From Candidatus Microbacterium colombiense (GTDB lineage Bacteria > Actinomycetota > Actinomycetes > Actinomycetales > Microbacteriaceae), in the NCBI GenBank assembly GCA_029203165.1, contig CP119308.1, positions 1,550,001 to 1,614,000 on the forward strand: 64,000 nt of DNA. The letters run 5' to 3'. The notes under the pieces were generated by a model that saw only the letters and a program-made list of their open reading frames with translations, had not been told where the DNA came from and ran no database searches. The position numbers and the translations under genes were made by a program. Below are positions 16,718 to 24,940 of this stretch, in pieces (positions within the stretch are counted from its first letter, which is position 1; every line of letters starts with the position of its first letter).

Positions 16718-17206
16718 TCAGCCGGTGTAGGTCTCGACCTTGAGGATCTCCACGGCGATCGAGCGGCCGTTGGGGGCGTCGTACGACGACTTCTCGCCGA
16801 TCTTCAGTCCGAGGATCGCCTGACCCAGCGGGCTCGCCTCGCTGTACACGTCGAGGTCGCTGCCCACGGCGATCTCGCGGCTGCCGAGCAGGAACACCTC
16901 TTCACCGCCGGCCACGAGGGCCGTGACGACGGTGCCGGGCTCGACGATGCCGCGGCTCGCCGGCGCCTCGCCGACCTTGGCCGTCTTCAACAGGCTCTCG
17001 AGGGTGCGGATGCGAGCCTCCTGCTTGCCCTGCTCGTCCTTGGCGGCATGGTATCCGCCGTTCTCCTTGAGGTCGCCCTCTTCGCGGGCGGCTTCGATGC
17101 GCTTGGCGATCTCCTCGCGGCCCGTGGTCGAGAGGTGCTCCAGCTCGGAGACGAGCCGGTCGTATGCTTCCTGCGTGAGGAAGGGAACCTGAGCGTCGGT
17201 GGACAT
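16718..17206 (-). CDS. greA: transcription elongation factor GreA
   Basis: Rescues backtracked RNA polymerase by stimulating transcript cleavage. 162 residues from ATG 17206, with GGAG just upstream. The N-terminal coiled coil (YDRLVSELEHLSTTGREEI... AREEGDLKENGGYHAAKDEQG) carries the acidic tip D/E residues, and the C-terminal FKBP-like domain ends with SPLGQAILGLKIGEKSSYDAPNG. The length and both domains are standard. Confidence 0.96.
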   Translation of the reverse strand: MSTDAQVPFLTQEAYDRLVSELEHLSTTGREEIAKRIEAAREEGDLKENGGYHAAKDEQGKQEARIRTLESLLKTAKVGEAPASRGIVEPGTVVTALVAGGEEVFLLGSREIAVGSDLDVYSEASPLGQAILGLKIGEKSSYDAPNGRSIAVEILKVETYTG

Positions 17207-17259
17207 GACGAAGCTCCTTCTTTCGGGATCCCGGCCGCATCCTGCGGGGGATATGCCAA

Positions 17260-17286
17260 GACGCCCCGGCACGGTGCCAGGGCGTC
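17260..17286 (-). terminator. probable terminator of the DUF4307 gene
   Basis: 12-nt arms GACGCCCCGGCA / TGCCAGGGCGTC with one mismatch and a 3-nt loop, between the DUF4307 stop and the greA start on the minus strand. It would separate the two transcripts. Confidence 0.6.
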
Positions 17287-17303
17287 GTCTGTCTGCGATG
17301 AGT

Positions 17304-17690
17304 CTAGGCGACCCAGCAGGAGTTCACCAAACCTGTGGTGGCCGCCGCGACAGTGGGAATCGTGGCGGAGGCCGCCTGCGAATGACTGTCCCCGGCGGCG
17401 ATCTCGACGAGTTTCCACCCCACGACGCCGAACTCCTCATCCAGCGCCTCGACGATGCACAGGACGTCCTTGCCCTGCACGCCGGTGACCTGGAAACGGA
17501 CCTCGACGGAGTGTTCGTCGACGAGGTCGAAGCCGAGGTCATCGGAATCCACGGACGACATCGACTGGGCCACGGTCATCCATCCGAACGCTCCGACGAG
17601 GAGGGCCGCGATGATGATCGCGACGATCCACGGGGCTCGGCGCCGTCGGGTACGGCCGTAGCGTTCGTCGAGCTGTTCTGCTGTCGTCAC
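17304..17690 (-). CDS. DUF4307 domain-containing membrane protein
   Basis: A 128-residue actinobacterial protein: basic cytoplasmic N-terminus (LDERYGRTRRRRAPW), one membrane helix (IVAIIIAALLVGAFGW), then a small outside beta domain (LVDEHSVEVRFQVTGVQGKDVLCIVEALDE... GWKLVEI). Two cysteines (VLCIVEA and NSCWVA) may pair. It commonly lies beside greA and hemolysin III genes in this phylum, as here. Function is unknown. Confidence 0.85.
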   Translation of the reverse strand: MTTAEQLDERYGRTRRRRAPWIVAIIIAALLVGAFGWMTVAQSMSSVDSDDLGFDLVDEHSVEVRFQVTGVQGKDVLCIVEALDEEFGVVGWKLVEIAAGDSHSQAASATIPTVAAATTGLVNSCWVA

Positions 17691-17710
17691 GGGAGGGGTC
17701 TTCCGGTCGT

Positions 17711-17716
17711 TAGGCT
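17711..17716 (+). promoter_or_regulatory. -10 box for the small gene at 17759
   Basis: TAGGCT, with a leader of about 35 nt that contains GAAAGG before ATG 17759. Confidence 0.4.
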
Positions 17717-17758
17717 GGTGGTTCCAGGTTATGCGACCTGCGCACGAAAGGCCGACTC

Positions 17759-18043
17759 ATGCTCGCTCTGACCGAGACCCCGATGCCGACGCCCACGATG
17801 ACCGTGGCCCCGGAGGCCGTCACCCCGGGCTTCGCCGGCTTCGCGGCGATCGTTCTCGTGCTGATCGCGGTGATCCTGCTGATCTGGGACATGAACCGGC
17901 GTATCCGCCGCGTGCGCTACCGCGAAGAGGTGCGTGACGAACTGGATGCCGAGGAGGCCGCACGCGCGGCCGATGAGGCCACCGAGACGGATGCCGACCT
18001 CCCGATCGTGCGCGACGGTGACGACGACCCCCGCACGACCTGA
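17759..18043 (+). CDS. small single-span membrane protein
   Basis: 94 residues, unknown function. A short Thr/Pro-rich outside segment is followed by one membrane helix (FAAIVLVLIAVILLIWDM), a basic stop-transfer stretch (NRRIRRVRYREE), and an acidic cytoplasmic tail ending DGDDDP. It fits between DUF4307 and hemolysin III; good codon bias and a promoter support it as real. Confidence 0.75.
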   Translation: MLALTETPMPTPTMTVAPEAVTPGFAGFAAIVLVLIAVILLIWDMNRRIRRVRYREEVRDELDAEEAARAADEATETDADLPIVRDGDDDPRTT

Positions 18044-18050
18044 GCGAGCG

Positions 18051-18779
18051 TCACGCCCCCAACGAGGGCGACAGCGGGGCGATCGCGATGAGCAGGCACG
18101 CGGTCCAGTGGCACAGGAACGCCAGCACGGTGCACACGTGGAAGATCTCGTGGAAACCGAAGCGACCGGGCCAGGGGTTCGGCTTCTTCAGGGCGTAGAC
18201 GATCGCGCCGCCCGTGTAGAGCAGTCCGCCCACGATCACGAGCACCATCATGACGACGTTGGCCGCGAACAGGTCGGCCATGAACATCACTGCGGCCCAG
18301 CCCATCAGGAGATACAGAGCGACGTAGAGCCAGCGGGGCGCGTGGATCCAGAACACGCGGAACAGGATGCCGACCACGGTGCCGCCCCAGACGAGGCTGA
18401 GGAGCAGCGCGCCCTTCTCGGGCGGCAGGGCCAGGGTGGCGAGCGGGGTGTAGGTCCCGGCGATCAACAGGAAGATGTTGGCGTGGTCGATCCGCTTCAG
18501 CAGCAGCTTGACGGGCGGGCTCCAGTCGAAGCGGTGGTACAGCGCGGAGTTCCCGAAGAGGAGGAGGGAGCTCGCCATGAACACGGCGGCCGACCACTTC
18601 GCCGCGCCGCTCTCGGCCACGATGATCAGCACGATGCCGGCGACGACCGCGACGGGGAACACGCCCGCGTGGATCCACCCGCGCCACGTCGGCTTGATCT
18701 CGACCGCCTCATCGACCGTCGCCGCGTCGAGGAGAGGGAGCTGGGGGAGGTCTGCGTCGGACGGCTCGGGAGTGCTCAC
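18051..18779 (-). CDS. trhA: PAQR-family protein TrhA (hemolysin III)
   Basis: Seven-span membrane protein of the progesterone/adiponectin receptor superfamily; bacterial TrhA helps keep membrane energetics and fatty-acid composition in balance. The 242 residues hold the conserved metal-site residues: His in NSALYHRFDW, Asp in KRIDHANIFLLIAGTYTP, and the C-terminal His pair in FHEIFHVCTVLAFLCHW. The GTG start at 18779 is supported by a TAGAGT box 6 nt upstream. Confidence 0.92.
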   Translation of the reverse strand: MSTPEPSDADLPQLPLLDAATVDEAVEIKPTWRGWIHAGVFPVAVVAGIVLIIVAESGAAKWSAAVFMASSLLLFGNSALYHRFDWSPPVKLLLKRIDHANIFLLIAGTYTPLATLALPPEKGALLLSLVWGGTVVGILFRVFWIHAPRWLYVALYLLMGWAAVMFMADLFAANVVMMVLVIVGGLLYTGGAIVYALKKPNPWPGRFGFHEIFHVCTVLAFLCHWTACLLIAIAPLSPSLGA

Positions 18780-18785
18780 AGCCTC

Positions 18786-18791
18786 ACTCTA
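18786..18791 (-). promoter_or_regulatory. -10 box of the TrhA gene (leaderless)
   Basis: TAGAGT on the minus strand, 6 nt before GTG 18779. Confidence 0.5.
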
Positions 18792-18848
18792 GGCGGGCCG
18801 GCATTCCGGACGCGGCACATATCCTCAGCTTCACCGGGGCCGGCACGG

Positions 18849-18854
18849 TAGCGT
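18849..18854 (+). promoter_or_regulatory. -10 box of the prenyl transferase gene (leaderless)
   Basis: TAGCGT ends 6 nt before GTG 18861. The divergent TrhA box is 58 nt away. Confidence 0.5.
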
Positions 18855-18860
18855 AGGGAG

Positions 18861-19643
18861 GTGATTTCACGCGACGGTCAGGGGCGAGGGCCGCTCTATC
18901 GGCTCTACAGCAACAGGCTGCGCCGCCAGCTGGATTCCGCCTCCGTACCGCATCACGTCGCGATGATGATCGACGGAAACCGTCGGTGGGCTCGACAGCT
19001 CGGCTATGCGACGCCGGCCGAAGGTCATCGTGCGGGCGCCGCCAAGATGCGCGAGTTCCTCGGATGGTGCGACGAGCTCGGCGTGCGGGTGGTCTCGCTG
19101 TATCTGCTGTCCAGCGACAACCTGCTCAAGCGTGATTCGGCCGAGCTCGCCGATCTGATCGAGATCATCGCGGAACTCGCTGAGGCGCTGTCGCTGGAGG
19201 GAAACTGGAGGGTCAAGCATGTGGGCCGCTCCGACATCCTCCCCGCCGAGCTCGCGCGGGTGCTCGCCGATGCGGAGGAACGCACGAAGGATCACACCGG
19301 TCTGCACGTGAACCTGGCGGTGGGCTATGGCGGACGCAATGAGATCGTCGACGCCGTACGCAGCATCATCGGCGCGCACGAGGCATCCGGCGGCACGCTC
19401 GAAGACCTCGCGGCCCATCTCACGCCGGAGATGATCGGAGAGCACCTGTACACCGGGGGTCAGCCGGATCCCGACCTGGTGATCCGCACCAGCGGCGAGC
19501 AGCGACTCAGCGACTTCCTCCTCTGGCAGAGCGCGCACAGCGAGTTCTACTTCGTCGAAGCGCTCGGTCCCGACCTCCGTCAGGTCGACTTCCTCCGAGC
19601 GATCAGAGATTTCGCCGACCGGGACCGCCGCTACGGCCGCTGA
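18861..19643 (+). CDS. uppS: (Z)-isoprenyl diphosphate synthase (UppS family)
   Basis: Cis-prenyltransferase that elongates allylic diphosphates with isopentenyl diphosphate, giving the polyprenyl carrier for cell-wall and glycan synthesis. 260 residues. Catalytic Asp lies in MMIDGNRRWAR; other family blocks are GHRAGAAKMREFLGWC, YLLSSDNLLKR, and the C-terminal IRTSGEQRLSDFLLWQSAHSEF (in parts), which binds diphosphate and Mg2+. Actinobacteria often have two such enzymes, short-chain and long-chain; chain length cannot be fixed here. Confidence 0.93.
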   Translation: MISRDGQGRGPLYRLYSNRLRRQLDSASVPHHVAMMIDGNRRWARQLGYATPAEGHRAGAAKMREFLGWCDELGVRVVSLYLLSSDNLLKRDSAELADLIEIIAELAEALSLEGNWRVKHVGRSDILPAELARVLADAEERTKDHTGLHVNLAVGYGGRNEIVDAVRSIIGAHEASGGTLEDLAAHLTPEMIGEHLYTGGQPDPDLVIRTSGEQRLSDFLLWQSAHSEFYFVEALGPDLRQVDFLRAIRDFADRDRRYGR

Positions 19644-19684
19644 ACGCCCCCGATCGGGGAGCGGCGCCGCCCTCCGTGACGTGC

Positions 19685-19690
19685 CAGAAT
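19685..19690 (+). promoter_or_regulatory. -10 box of the aminotransferase gene (leaderless)
   Basis: CAGAAT ends 6 nt before GTG 19697 and decides that start over earlier in-frame codons. Confidence 0.45.
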
Positions 19691-19696
19691 GACGCA

Positions 19697-20827
19697 GTGA
19701 GCGCATTCGACGACTATCTCCACACCTTCGATGCGGCGCAGGGATACCTGAACTGGGCCGCGTTCGGCCCCTTGTCGCCGTCGGTGCGCGAGGAGATCTT
19801 CGCCGATGCGGATCTGCTGGGCAGCGGCCGCCCCTCGTCGCTCGCGCTCGTCGCTGAGCGACTAGGGCAGGCGCGGGAGATCGTCGCAGAGCTCCTCGGC
19901 GTCGATGCCGCAGAAATGACGGTCCAGCCGTCGTCGACCCACGGGTTGGCGCAGGCCCTGTACGGCCTGCAGGGAACCGTCGTGGCGTCGTCCGCGGAGT
20001 TCCCGAGCATCAGTGTCACGCTCGAACGCGCGGCGTCGGCGTCGCATGGCGCTCTCACACCGCGGTGGATCACCACGGACGACGGCCGAGTCACGGTCGA
20101 TGAGGTGTCGAACGCGCTCGACGACGACGTCACCGCCCTGGCGGTGAGCCATGTCGACTTCCGGACCGGATACCGGGCCGACCTCGACGCGCTGCGTGAG
20201 GCCATCGGACCGGACCGGCTGCTGATCGTCGATGCCGTGCAGTCGTTCGGCATCATCGACGCGGACTTCTCCGCGGCCGATGTGGTCGTCGGACACGGAT
20301 ACAAGTGGTTGCGCGCAGGACGGGGGACTGCATTCGCGTCGTTCTCGCCGCGCGCCAGGGAACGGATCACGCCGGTGCTGAGCGGCATCACCGGCACCGC
20401 CGGCTCCGGTCTCGCGGTCGACGACCTGCCGGCACCCGCGCCGTCGGCGCGCGCGTTCACCGTGAGCGGCCCCGACACGCTGGCGGCCGGACGACTGGCC
20501 ATCGGCGCGCGTGACGTGCGCGATGCCGGTGTCGCGGCGATCGAGGAACGGCTCGCGGAGAAGGTCGATGCCATCCTCGAGATCGCTGATCGACACGGCG
20601 TCACGGTCACCTCGCCGCGTGCACGCGCGCAGCGGGCCGGTATCGTCGCGCTCACGCCGGAGGAGCCGGCACGGTTGGCCGCGGCCCTCGCGAATGCCGG
20701 AGTCGTCGTCACCGCACGGGGCGCGTCGGTGCGCATCGCTCCGCACGCGGGAACGGATGCGGGCACGATCGCCCTGCTCGACGACGCGCTCGCGGCATTC
20801 GGTAACGAGACGTTCATCAGCGCGTAA
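19697..20827 (+). CDS. class V aminotransferase-fold PLP enzyme
   Basis: A 376-residue protein related to cysteine desulfurases, selenocysteine lyases and serine-glyoxylate aminotransferases. PLP residues are visible: SSTHGLAQAL near residue 76, the Asp in LIVDAVQSFGI, and the Schiff-base Lys in VVVGHGYKWLRAGRG. It lacks the C-terminal cysteine loop expected for a desulfurase, so a lyase or aminotransferase role is likelier. No neighbour indicates the substrate. Confidence 0.82.
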   Translation: MSAFDDYLHTFDAAQGYLNWAAFGPLSPSVREEIFADADLLGSGRPSSLALVAERLGQAREIVAELLGVDAAEMTVQPSSTHGLAQALYGLQGTVVASSAEFPSISVTLERAASASHGALTPRWITTDDGRVTVDEVSNALDDDVTALAVSHVDFRTGYRADLDALREAIGPDRLLIVDAVQSFGIIDADFSAADVVVGHGYKWLRAGRGTAFASFSPRARERITPVLSGITGTAGSGLAVDDLPAPAPSARAFTVSGPDTLAAGRLAIGARDVRDAGVAAIEERLAEKVDAILEIADRHGVTVTSPRARAQRAGIVALTPEEPARLAAALANAGVVVTARGASVRIAPHAGTDAGTIALLDDALAAFGNETFISA

Positions 20828-20841
20828 CGAATCGCTGGCGT

Positions 20842-20974
20842 GTCGAGTCGAGGTTATGCCGGTGACTGGTCGTAGCTTCTAGGCATCGGGCAAGGAGCCC
20901 GGTCGAGTCGGCCTTCAGGTTCGCGACTCGTGGCCCCCTGGTCGACTCGTTCGCATAGCCGGGAATTCTCCCGG
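20842..20974 (+). promoter_or_regulatory. structured leader before phoH
   Basis: The 161-nt gap holds GTCGAGTCG at 20842-20850 and 20902-20910, and the complementary CGACTCG at 20924-20930 and 20943-20949, so alternative hairpins can form (for example 20904-20910 with 20924-20930). CCGGGA/TCCCGG (20959-20974) forms a last small hairpin 14 nt before the GTG. Alternative pairing suggests an attenuator or a regulated leader; I match no known family. Confidence 0.45.
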
Positions 20975-20988
20975 GTCGGGAGTGGGTC

Positions 20989-22371
20989 GTGACCTCACGT
21001 ACAGCGCAGCAGTCCACCAGCACCGCGCAGCAGTCCACCCGTAGGACGACGAGTCGGGCATCGTCCGCAGATCCCGATCAGGATCTGCGCACCTATGTGC
21101 TCGACACCTCGGTTCTGCTGAGCGATCCGCAGGCGTTCTTCCGGTTCGCCGAGCACTCGGTCGTGCTCCCGGTGGTCGTCATCTCCGAACTCGAGGGCAA
21201 GCGCCACGACCCGGAGATCGGCTACTTCGCCCGCCAGGCGCTGCGTCATCTCGACGATCTGCGCATCGAGCACGGACGACTGGACTTCCCGGTGGAGGTC
21301 GGCGAGGGCGGCACCCTCCGGGTCGAGCTCGCGAACACGGACGTGTCGATCCTTCCCGCCGGCATCCGGCTGAGCGACAACGACTCCCGCATCCTGTCGG
21401 TCGCCATGCACCTGGCGCAGGACGGTCAGGACGTGACGATCGTCTCGAAGGATCTGCCCATGCGCGTGAAGGCCGCGTCACTCGGTCTCCGCGCGGAGGA
21501 GTACCTCGCTGAGCAGGCCGTGGATTCCGGATGGACGGGCATCACCACGCTTGCTCTGTCGGGCGACGACATCAGCGACCTCTACGAGAGCGAGGTCGGG
21601 ATCAGCGAGGATGCTCGCGGACTCCCGGTGAACACCGGCCTGATCATCCACTCCGAACGGGGATCGGCGCTCGGCCGGGTGACCGGCGACGGCGAGTACC
21701 GGCTCGTGCGCGGCGACCGCGACATCTTCGGCATGCACGGACGGTCCGCGGAACAGCGGATCGCGATCGACATGCTCGTCGACCCCGAGGTCGGCATCGT
21801 CTCGCTCGGTGGACGAGCCGGTACCGGCAAGTCGGCACTCGCACTGTGCGCGGGCCTGGAGGCCGTGCTGGAGCGTCAGCAGCAGAAGAAGATCATCGTG
21901 TTCCGCCCGCTGTTCGCGGTGGGCGGTCAGGAGCTCGGATACCTGCCGGGTGACCAGGGCGAGAAGATGGGGCCGTGGGGGCAGGCGGTGTTCGACACGC
22001 TCGGTTCGGTGGTGTCGGGGAACGTCGTCGAGGAGGTCATCGAGAGGGGCCTTCTGGAGGTGCTCCCGCTCACGCACATCCGTGGTCGCTCCCTGCACGA
22101 CGCCTTCGTGATCGTCGACGAGGCGCAGTCGCTCGAGCGCAACGTGCTCCTGACGGTTCTGAGCCGCATGGGCCAGAACTCGCGGGTGATCCTCACGCAT
22201 GATGTCGGACAACGGGACAACCTCCGCGTGGGGCGTCACGACGGCATCGCCAGCGTGATCGAGACCTTGAAGGGGCACGAGCTGTTCGGACATGTGACGC
22301 TGATGCGCTCGGAGCGCTCGGCGATCGCCGCACTCGTCACCGAGCTGCTGGAGGGCGGAGAGCTCAGCTGA
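20989..22371 (+). CDS. PIN-PhoH fusion ATPase/nuclease (PhoH2-like)
   Basis: A 460-residue protein joining an N-terminal PIN RNase domain (YVLDTSVLLSDPQAF, then acidic residues in LSDNDSRILSV) to a PhoH helicase-type ATPase. Walker A is GRAGTGKSALALCAG, Walker B VIVDEAQSLE, with SRMGQNSRVILTHD further on. PhoH2 proteins unwind and cut RNA, and in mycobacteria behave like RNA-directed toxins or quality-control enzymes. The start is followed by a polar Ser/Thr/Gln segment. A perfect 12-bp terminator hairpin follows. Confidence 0.92.
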   Translation: MTSRTAQQSTSTAQQSTRRTTSRASSADPDQDLRTYVLDTSVLLSDPQAFFRFAEHSVVLPVVVISELEGKRHDPEIGYFARQALRHLDDLRIEHGRLDFPVEVGEGGTLRVELANTDVSILPAGIRLSDNDSRILSVAMHLAQDGQDVTIVSKDLPMRVKAASLGLRAEEYLAEQAVDSGWTGITTLALSGDDISDLYESEVGISEDARGLPVNTGLIIHSERGSALGRVTGDGEYRLVRGDRDIFGMHGRSAEQRIAIDMLVDPEVGIVSLGGRAGTGKSALALCAGLEAVLERQQQKKIIVFRPLFAVGGQELGYLPGDQGEKMGPWGQAVFDTLGSVVSGNVVEEVIERGLLEVLPLTHIRGRSLHDAFVIVDEAQSLERNVLLTVLSRMGQNSRVILTHDVGQRDNLRVGRHDGIASVIETLKGHELFGHVTLMRSERSAIAALVTELLEGGELS

Positions 22372-22380
22372 CGGCAGGCG

Positions 22381-22412
22381 ACAGCGGATGCCGTGCACTC
22401 GGCATCCGCTGT
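22381..22412 (+). terminator. terminator after phoH
   Basis: Perfect 12-bp arms ACAGCGGATGCC / GGCATCCGCTGT with an 8-nt loop, 9 nt after the phoH stop. Confidence 0.78.
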
Positions 22413-22419
22413 TCTGCGT

Positions 22420-22509
22420 CCGGGGGACGGATGCACGGTTCGGGTACACCTGCACGGTGGATTCGACTGTTCGGCCGTGCATCCGTGCACTGGTCGTGCA
22501 CCTGTACCC
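22420..22509. repeat. palindromic repeat family, copy 1
   Basis: Contains CCGGGGGACGGATGCACG (22420-22437), identical over 18 nt to copy 3 at 38541-38558. Two interleaved pairings are possible: GGATGCACGG (22429-22438) with CCGTGCATCC (22475-22484), and GGGTACA-CC-TGCACG (22442-22456) with CGTGCA-CC-TGTACCC (22495-22509). It lies between phoH and the 3' end of the AbiEi/DUF559 gene. Confidence 0.7.
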
Positions 22510-22511
22510 GG

Positions 22512-23345
22512 TCAGGCGCGGTCGGCGAGGCGCGCGAGCGCGGCGAGGACCGCGGTCTGCACCGTGGGCCAGTCGTGGACGATCTGTGCGTAGTCGAAGC
22601 GCAGGGTCTCATAGCCGAGGGCGGATGCCGCGGCATCCCTCACCAGGTCCCTGTGGCGCTTCGACGGTCCGTCGTGGTTCAGTGTGCCGTCCGCCTCGAG
22701 GATGAGCCGACCTCCGACGACGAAATCGACGCGTCCGACGCCGTCGATCCGCACCTGACAGTCCAGGCGGATGCCGAGGATGTGCAGACGGAGTCGCAGC
22801 AGCGACTCGAGCCCGCTCTGCGCATCGCCGCGGGCGAGGTCGACGAGCCAGCGGGCGCTCTCGGGGAGGGAACGGCGGATCCGCGCCCGTGACGCGCGGG
22901 AGAGCAGGCCCCGGTTCCACGCGGACTCGAAGGCGGCGAAGAACGACTCGTCGCCGCCGCACCGGTGCAGATGCACGAGCGCCGTCTCCACGCTCGCGGT
23001 GCCGAAACGTGTGCTGCCGCGGAAGTTGTGGGGGATGCATGTGCAGCCGGGATGCCGATGCCGGCGGCCGTTCTCGCCGAGCCAGACGTGCACCCCGTCG
23101 TCGTCGAGGATCCACACGCCGTGCCGCCGCAACGCGGATCCACACGTGAGCGCGCCACCGTGCGCAGCCGCGGTGCGCACATCGGAGGGCGTCTTCGGTA
23201 CGGCGAACACACCGGCACGCACGCGATCGATGCGATGGGCATGAACCTCATCGGCAAGCCGCTTGCGTGATATCCCGTGACGCTGCAACTGCGTTCCGCG
23301 GGCGACGCCTCCGAGGCGCGAGATGACAGTGGCCGGATCGAGCAT
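22512..23345 (-). CDS. AbiEi-type N-domain / DUF559 endonuclease-like protein
   Basis: A 277-residue protein. The N-terminal part (RLGGVARGTQLQRHGISRKRL then RIDRVRAGVFAVP) matches the winged-helix AbiEi antitoxin-like domain. The C-terminal part is DUF559, a Vsr/PD-(D/E)XK nuclease relative, with Glu in GLESLLRLRL, Asp in GRVDFVVGGRLILEADG, and the late block YETLRFDYAQIVHDW. No AbiEii toxin gene is adjacent, so it is not an evident type IV toxin-antitoxin pair. The gene is bracketed by two members of one palindromic repeat family, which raises the idea of a repeat-associated nuclease. Confidence 0.78.
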   Translation of the reverse strand: MLDPATVISRLGGVARGTQLQRHGISRKRLADEVHAHRIDRVRAGVFAVPKTPSDVRTAAAHGGALTCGSALRRHGVWILDDDGVHVWLGENGRRHRHPGCTCIPHNFRGSTRFGTASVETALVHLHRCGGDESFFAAFESAWNRGLLSRASRARIRRSLPESARWLVDLARGDAQSGLESLLRLRLHILGIRLDCQVRIDGVGRVDFVVGGRLILEADGTLNHDGPSKRHRDLVRDAAASALGYETLRFDYAQIVHDWPTVQTAVLAALARLADRA

Positions 23346-23435
23346 GCCGTCGACTCTGACGCATCCAGGGCTGCGAGTGCGGCGGATGGGGACGAGTGCG
23401 CGGCATCCGTCCCTGTGGACGAGAAGTCACCGGAT

Positions 23436-23513
23436 ACAGGTGCACGCCCCGTCCACACCTGCACGACCGAATCGACGAATCGGTCGTGCAGGTGTGTCCG
23501 GGGCGTGCAGGTG
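23436..23513. repeat. palindromic repeat family, copy 2 (long cruciform)
   Basis: Near-perfect 30-nt arms: TGCACGCCCCG (23441-23451), TC, CACACCTGCACGACCGA (23454-23470); loop ATCGACGAA; TCGGTCGTGCAGGTGTG (23480-23496), TC, CGGGGCGTGCA (23499-23509). It is upstream of the AbiEi/DUF559 gene and downstream of fumC, so it may also end fumC transcription. CACACCTGCACG is shared with copy 3. Confidence 0.75.
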
Positions 23514-23545
23514 TGCCTGGGTGAAGACTGTGCCGGAGTGAAGAC

Positions 23546-24940
23546 TCAGCCCGGGTGGGTCATCGACAGCAGGTCGAGCTTCTCATCGAGCTGCTCGAGG
23601 GTGAGATCTCCGCGCTCGACGTAGCCGAGGTCGATCACGGCGTCGCGCACGGTGACGCCGTTCGCGACCGCGTGCTTCGCGATCTTCGCCGCGGCCTCGT
23701 AGCCGATCAGCTTGTTGAGCGGGGTGACGATCGAGGGGCTCATGCCGGCGAAGGCGGCCGCACGCTCGACGTTCGCCTGCAGGCCGTCGATCGTCTTGTC
23801 GGCGAGCACGCGCGAGGCGTTCGACAGCAGACGGATCGACTCGAGCAGTGCCGTACCCATGACCGGGATCGCGACGTTGAGCTCGAAGGAGCCGGATGCG
23901 CCCGCCCAGGCGACCGTCGCGTCGTTGCCGATGACGCGCGCGCAGACCATCAGCACGGCCTCGGGCACGACCGGGTTGACCTTGCCGGGCATGATCGAGG
24001 AGCCGGGCTGCAGGTCGGGGATGTGCAGCTCGCCGAGACCCGTGTTGGGCCCGGAGCCCATCCAGCGCAGGTCGTTGTTGATCTTCGTCAGTGAGACCGC
24101 GATCGTGCGCAGCGCTCCGGATGCCTCGACGAGACCGTCGCGGTTCGCCTGCGCCTCGAAGTGATCCTTCGCCTCGGTGATCGGTAGCTCGGTCTCGGCG
24201 GCGAGCAGCGCGATGACCTTCTGCGGGAAGCCGAGCGGAGTGTTGATCCCGGTGCCGACCGCGGTGCCGCCGAGCGGAACCTCCGCGACGCGGGGGAGCG
24301 CGGACTGCACGCGCTCGATGCCGAGGCGGATCTGGCGGGCGTAGCCGCCGAACTCCTGGCCGAGCGTCACCGGCGTCGCGTCCATCAGGTGGGTGCGACC
24401 GGACTTGACGGCGTCCTTCCACAGCTCGGCCTTCGCCTCGAGGGCGACGGCGAGGTGGTCGAGCGCGGGGATGAGCGTGTCGATGAGTGCCTGAGTGACG
24501 GCGATGTGCACCGAGGTCGGGAACACGTCGTTCGACGACTGCGAGGCGTTCACGTGGTCGTTCGGGTGAACGGTCGCACCGAGGATGCGGGTCGCGAGCG
24601 TCGCGAGGACCTCGTTCATGTTCATGTTCGACGACGTGCCGGAACCCGTCTGGTACGTGTCGACGGGGAACTCGCTGTCGTGAGCGCCGGAGGCGACCAG
24701 GTCGGCGGCCTGGGCGATCGCATCCGCGATCGCGCCGTCGAGGGTGCCGAGCTCCTTGTTCGCGAGGGCGGCGGCCTTCTTGATGCGGGCGAGGGCGGCG
24801 ATCTGCGTTGACTCCAGCCCCTTGCCCGAGATCGGGAAGTTCTCCACGGCGCGCTGCGTCTGCGCTCCGTAGAGCGCATTCACGGGCACGCGCACTTCAC
24901 CCATGGTGTCGTGCTCGATGCGGTATTCGCTGTCGGTCAT
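23546..24940 (-). CDS. fumC: class II fumarate hydratase
   Basis: Iron-independent fumarase of the citric acid cycle, fumarate to L-malate. 464 residues, normal length. Conserved regions are GSGTSSNMNMNEV (substrate binding), SGRTHLMDATPVTLGQEF (catalytic His), and the superfamily signature GSSIMPGKVNPV. Its ATG at 24940 overlaps the carbonic anhydrase stop (ATGA), so it is the last gene of a coupled run that begins further upstream with xseB. Confidence 0.97.
   Translation of the reverse strand: MTDSEYRIEHDTMGEVRVPVNALYGAQTQRAVENFPISGKGLESTQIAALARIKKAAALANKELGTLDGAIADAIAQAADLVASGAHDSEFPVDTYQTGSGTSSNMNMNEVLATLATRILGATVHPNDHVNASQSSNDVFPTSVHIAVTQALIDTLIPALDHLAVALEAKAELWKDAVKSGRTHLMDATPVTLGQEFGGYARQIRLGIERVQSALPRVAEVPLGGTAVGTGINTPLGFPQKVIALLAAETELPITEAKDHFEAQANRDGLVEASGALRTIAVSLTKINNDLRWMGSGPNTGLGELHIPDLQPGSSIMPGKVNPVVPEAVLMVCARVIGNDATVAWAGASGSFELNVAIPVMGTALLESIRLLSNASRVLADKTIDGLQANVERAAAFAGMSPSIVTPLNKLIGYEAAAKIAKHAVANGVTVRDAVIDLGYVERGDLTLEQLDEKLDLLSMTHPG

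Noticed and set aside
22512..23345. Type IV AbiE toxin-antitoxin pair
   Set aside because: No AbiEii nucleotidyltransferase toxin adjoins; the second domain is DUF559 in the same protein.
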